In this document: one piece after another, positions 61,471 through 64,000 of the stretch
Layout: the number at the start of each line of letters is the position of its first letter
How positions within the stretch are numbered: position 1 is the first letter of the stretch
Origin: an uncultured Bacteroidales bacterium
GTDB lineage: Bacteria; Bacteroidota; Bacteroidia; Bacteroidales; P3
Direction: 5' to 3'
NCBI GenBank assembly: GCA_900316055.1
Contig: ONBK01000005.1
Location: 115,570-179,569, forward strand
DNA: 64,000 bases
Translations under genes and position numbers: made by a program
The notes under the pieces: generated by a model
What the model was told of the DNA's origin: nothing
Database searches by the model: none
The model's input: the letters and a program-made list of their open reading frames with translations, nothing else

Positions 61471-62097
61471 TTATTGATTGCTTGATTGCTTGATTGTTTG
61501 ATTGTTTTCTACTTCGTCCTGTGGAGCAGCCTTCTGGTCGCTCACCTCCACGAAGTTCTCGGGATGCTTGGCCATTTCTTTCTTGAAGAGGCTGCGAATC
61601 TTGAGAATATCGGCCTCTTGGTCGTCGGTGGTCCATATTGCTTCGCCGAGGTAGATTTCTTTTCTGCTGAAATCCAAAAATGCCGGCACGATAGGCACAC
61701 CTGCCTGATGGGCTATCTCCCAGAAACCACGTTTCCAACGCTTTGTAGGCTTACGGGTCCCTTCGGGCGTGATGGCGATGGAGAGAGACCCGCCTTTGGC
61801 GAACTCATGTACCGCGGTACCCACCATATCGTTTTTGCGGTTGCCACGGTCTATCGAGATGCATCCCAAATGACGCAGAATAGGAGCCAGAGGGCCCTTG
61901 AAATATTCTTTTTTGATGAAAATCTTTCCGTTTTTACTGACTTGCCAAAGATAAGCCGTACCCACCATATAATCAGCCGATGACGTATGTGGAGCGACGG
62001 CAAAAACACATCTGTCCACCTCAGGACGGGAGCCTTTATCCGGCAGGATAAACTTCCATCCACCGAGTTTCGCTATTGCTATCCAAATCTTTTTCAT
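61471..62097 (-). CDS. 1-acyl-sn-glycerol-3-phosphate acyltransferase-like protein
   Basis: 208 residues from ATG at 62097 (MKKIWIAIAKLGGWKFI); upstream residues run through intergenic repeats. PlsC-type motifs: APHTSSADY (H-x4-D), FIKKEYFKGPLAPILRHLG, GCISIDRG and ITPEGTR. Members transfer acyl groups to glycerol-phosphate or related acceptors at the inner membrane. The last ten residues (NNQTIKQSSNQ) are encoded by the TGATTGCT array, so the stop has moved into the repeat. Its stop lies 2 nt before the purL start. Confidence 0.88.
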   Translation of the reverse strand: MKKIWIAIAKLGGWKFILPDKGSRPEVDRCVFAVAPHTSSADYMVGTAYLWQVSKNGKIFIKKEYFKGPLAPILRHLGCISIDRGNRKNDMVGTAVHEFAKGGSLSIAITPEGTRKPTKRWKRGFWEIAHQAGVPIVPAFLDFSRKEIYLGEAIWTTDDQEADILKIRSLFKKEMAKHPENFVEVSDQKAAPQDEVENNQTIKQSSNQ

Positions 62098-62159
62098 ATC
62101 GGCTGCAAAAATACACTTTTTTTCGCGAATATAATAAATATTTTTTTCACCACCTGTTG

Positions 62160-62225
62160 AAACGGGGTTTAAAACGTCCCCTACCCCACCCCAACGACCT
62201 AGCAACACCCTATCACCCACTAACA
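62160..62225. repeat. CTACC-rich intergenic repeat (copy C, diverged)
   Basis: CCCCTACCCCACCCCAACGA and CACCCTATCACCCAC blocks resemble copy A at 1676-1780 in composition and in CTACC/ACCCTA words, without long identity. Confidence 0.4.
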
Positions 62226-62229
62226 AGGA

Positions 62230-62263
62230 AGCCGCCCTTGCGCGTTTCGGCGCAAGGGCGGCT
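62230..62263 (-). terminator. hairpin after the glutathione peroxidase gene
   Basis: Perfect 14-bp stem AGCCGCCCTTGCGC/GCGCAAGGGCGGCT with a 6-nt loop. No T-run follows, so it is a strong hairpin, probably a terminator. Confidence 0.8.
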
Positions 62264-62295
62264 ATATATTGATTTATAATTCCTTACAACAAATA

Positions 62296-62856
62296 CTACA
62301 ATTGAGCCCGGATAGCCCTCTCGACGGTCGTCATGGAGGAAGTCTGGGCATCGTAACGGCCCACCACGTTACCCTTGCGGTCGATGAGGAACTTGGTGAA
62401 GTTCCAGGGGATGTCGCCGGGCTTCTTGCTCTTGAGCCACACATAGAGGGGCGAGGCGTTGGCGCCGTTGACGTTGATTTTGGCGAACTGGGGGAAGGTG
62501 ATATTATAGGTGCTGGTACAGAAATTGTGGATGTCCTCGTAGGAGCCAGGAGCCTGGCCGCCGAACTGGTTGCAGGGGAAGTCGAGGATGGTGAATCCCT
62601 GGTCGCGATAGGTCTCGTAGATGCGCTCGAGGTCCTCGTACTGAGGCGTGTAGCCGCATTGCGTGGCGGTGTTGACCACCAGGAGCACCTGGCCTTCGTA
62701 GGTGGCGAGGGAGACGCTGTCGCCCTGACCGTCGAGGACTTTGAACTGGTAGATGTTGTCTCTGTTTTCAGTCTTTTCGTCATTCTTGCCACAGGCGGCG
62801 ACCAGCATCGTGGCGACCAGCATCAGCACTAAGATTTTTACTTGTTTCATTTCCAT
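62296..62856 (-). CDS. glutathione peroxidase family lipoprotein
   Basis: 186 residues from ATG at 62856 (MEMKQVKILVLMLVATMLVA); a second ATG at 62850 is possible. Lipobox VAAC follows. The peroxidase domain has VVNTATQCGYTPQYEDL with Cys (not selenocysteine) as the peroxidatic residue, LDFPCNQFGGQAPG, and WNFTKFLIDRKGNVV. It reduces peroxides, in bacteria usually with thioredoxin. The lipoprotein signal places it outside the cytoplasm. Confidence 0.92.
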   Translation of the reverse strand: MEMKQVKILVLMLVATMLVAACGKNDEKTENRDNIYQFKVLDGQGDSVSLATYEGQVLLVVNTATQCGYTPQYEDLERIYETYRDQGFTILDFPCNQFGGQAPGSYEDIHNFCTSTYNITFPQFAKINVNGANASPLYVWLKSKKPGDIPWNFTKFLIDRKGNVVGRYDAQTSSMTTVERAIRAQL

Positions 62857-62868
62857 GGTTTTTGTGTG

Positions 62869-62936
62869 TTTCGCGGTGCAAAAGTACATATTATTTCCAA
62901 TATATCAGAAATTAATTGTATTTTTGCACCGCGAAA
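62869..62936. promoter_or_regulatory. divergent promoters ending in a 15-bp inverted repeat
   Basis: TTTCGCGGTGCAAAA (62869-62883) and its exact complement (62922-62936) flank a 38-bp AT-rich core. Each arm carries the end of a -7 box (TACTTTTG on minus, TATTTTTG at 62919-62926 on plus) plus the first transcribed bases, so both transcripts start with the same sequence. Confidence 0.7.
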
Positions 62937-62954
62937 TAATAAATCATTTATAAT

Positions 62955-64000
62955 ATGAAGGTAAGACTCATTGCTTTAGCCATCGCTTCACTGCTGATTT
63001 TCGGCACAGCGACGGCACAGAAAAAGAAACAACAGGAGCAGTACAACGGCGGCATCACCACCGAGATGATGCAGCAGATGAAGAAGGGCTTCGGCGGCTC
63101 GGCCAGCGACAAGGCGCTGCGCAACATCATGGTCAACAACGCCCCTAACAAGCTGGCCATGAACTACGAGAACGCCACCAAGTTCGACTCTCACTTCTCG
63201 AACCGCGTGGAGAGCAGGGCCGTCACCGACCAGAAGTCCAGCGGCCGCTGCTGGATGTTCACCGGCATGAACGTGCTGCGTAACCAAGCCATCCGCAAGC
63301 ACCACCTGCCCGACAACTTCCAGTTCTCGCAGGCCTACCTCTTCTTCTACGACCAATTGGAGAAGAGTAATCTCTTCCTGCAGGCCATGATTGACACATG
63401 GCAGAAGCCCATCGACGACCAGGAGGTGCAGTGGCTGTTCAAGAACCCCATCGGCGACGGTGGCCAGTTCACCGGTGTGGCCAACCTCATCGACAAGTAC
63501 GGCCTCGTGCCCAGCGATGTGATGCCCGAGACCTACAATACCAACAACACCTCCAGCATCAGCAACCTGCTGTCCCTCAAGCTCCGCGAGGATGGACTCC
63601 AGCTGCGTGAGATGGCCGCCCAGAAGGGCATGACCCCCGCCAAGCTGCAGGCCAAGAAGACTGAGATGCTCGGCACCATCTACCGCATGCTGGCCCTCAC
63701 TTTCGGCGAGCCCCCGGCACAGTTCACTTGGCAGCAGAAGAACGCCAAGGGCGAGATCGTGGAGACCGCCACCTACACCCCCATGGAGTTCTACGAGAAA
63801 TTCGCCAAGACCGACTTCTCGAAGTACTACATGGTGATGAACGACCCCACCCGCGAGTACTACAAGGTGTATGAGATCCAGTACGACCGCCACGTCTACG
63901 ACGGCCAGAACTGGCGCTACCTCAACCTGCCCATGGAGGACATCGCCCCCATGTGCATCGCCTCCATCAAGGACAGCACCATGATGTACTTCAGCTGCGA
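62955..64000 (+). CDS. C1B aminopeptidase (bleomycin hydrolase-like), 5' part
   Basis: 348 residues to the right edge, open. Signal peptide 1-21 (MKVRLIALAIASLLIFGTAT, AQ). The active-site Cys lies in QKSSGRCWMFTGMNVLR near residue 99; FQFSQAYLFFYDQLEKSN and NPIGDGGQFTGVANLIDKYG are typical of the PepC/bleomycin hydrolase family. The His and Asn of the triad lie beyond the window. With a signal peptide it would act in the periplasm or outside, unlike the cytoplasmic family founders, as is common in Bacteroidota. Confidence 0.93.
   Translation, partial: MKVRLIALAIASLLIFGTATAQKKKQQEQYNGGITTEMMQQMKKGFGGSASDKALRNIMVNNAPNKLAMNYENATKFDSHFSNRVESRAVTDQKSSGRCWMFTGMNVLRNQAIRKHHLPDNFQFSQAYLFFYDQLEKSNLFLQAMIDTWQKPIDDQEVQWLFKNPIGDGGQFTGVANLIDKYGLVPSDVMPETYNTNNTSSISNLLSLKLREDGLQLREMAAQKGMTPAKLQAKKTEMLGTIYRMLALTFGEPPAQFTWQQKNAKGEIVETATYTPMEFYEKFAKTDFSKYYMVMNDPTREYYKVYEIQYDRHVYDGQNWRYLNLPMEDIAPMCIASIKDSTMMYFSC

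Noticed and set aside
58974-61493. 839-codon plus-strand open frame across purL
   Set aside because: Antisense shadow of purL in G+C-rich DNA; the composition is that of a complement frame and no motif is present.

Overview
This 64 kb window is chromosomal DNA of a Bacteroidales bacterium (Bacteroidota), most likely a gut or rumen type. The evidence is: TAnnTTTG -7 boxes with TTG/TTTG about 20 nt upstream before many genes; type IX secretion (T9SS) C-terminal domains on an Omp28-like protein, a C10 peptidase and BspA-like leucine-rich repeat proteins; PCMD, DUF6266, Reg_prop-like and PorT-like proteins; and many short lipoproteins. Genus or species cannot be read from the sequence alone.

Layout. 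1-1566: end of an S41 peptidase, a small Cys-rich membrane protein, and mannose-1-phosphate guanylyltransferase. 1863-10162: a type I restriction-modification operon (hsdM, a decayed AlbA_2-type ATPase gene, small membrane genes, hsdS, a DUF1016 nuclease, hsdR). 10201-12044: phoH and ispE. 12046-18759: an unusual locus. A sigma-70/ECF-like domain is followed directly by one membrane helix and a periplasmic part (12099-13238), then come a secreted BspA-like protein and a lipoprotein, then a second gene in which the same sigma-TM module is fused in frame to a BspA-like domain that still carries an internal signal-peptide-like segment. The three starts share an upstream motif. 18849-43521: mostly core genes (fba, tex, nadD, an AsmA-like protein, parE, serS with an adjacent tRNA-Ser, rpmE2, msrA, dsbD) mixed with cell-surface genes. 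43680-50543: an initiator tRNA-Met interrupted at its 3' end by a putative 6.8 kb integrated element (large serine recombinase, resolvase, XRE regulator, primase/Rep-like protein, iteron-like repeats, zinc-ribbon proteins). 50682-64000: a voltage-gated cation channel, PepD, lipoproteins, an S66 carboxypeptidase, purL, an acyltransferase, a glutathione peroxidase and the start of a C1B aminopeptidase.

A second theme is a dense population of short tandem repeats, mainly heptanucleotides such as GGTGAAA/TTTCACC and TTAAACG. They fill intergenic gaps, often as inverted pairs, and also lie inside reading frames. There they appear to form signal-peptide cores of two secreted proteins and extra loops in PurL, Tex and other conserved enzymes. 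A separate CTACC-rich intergenic repeat occurs at three places.

The best candidate for an undescribed system is the sigma-TM/BspA locus. Gene order and the fusion suggest that a membrane-tethered sigma factor and a BspA-like surface protein work together, perhaps as a surface-to-transcription signalling pair that also controls its own genes. All functional statements rest on reading the sequence and on family knowledge; no search was run.
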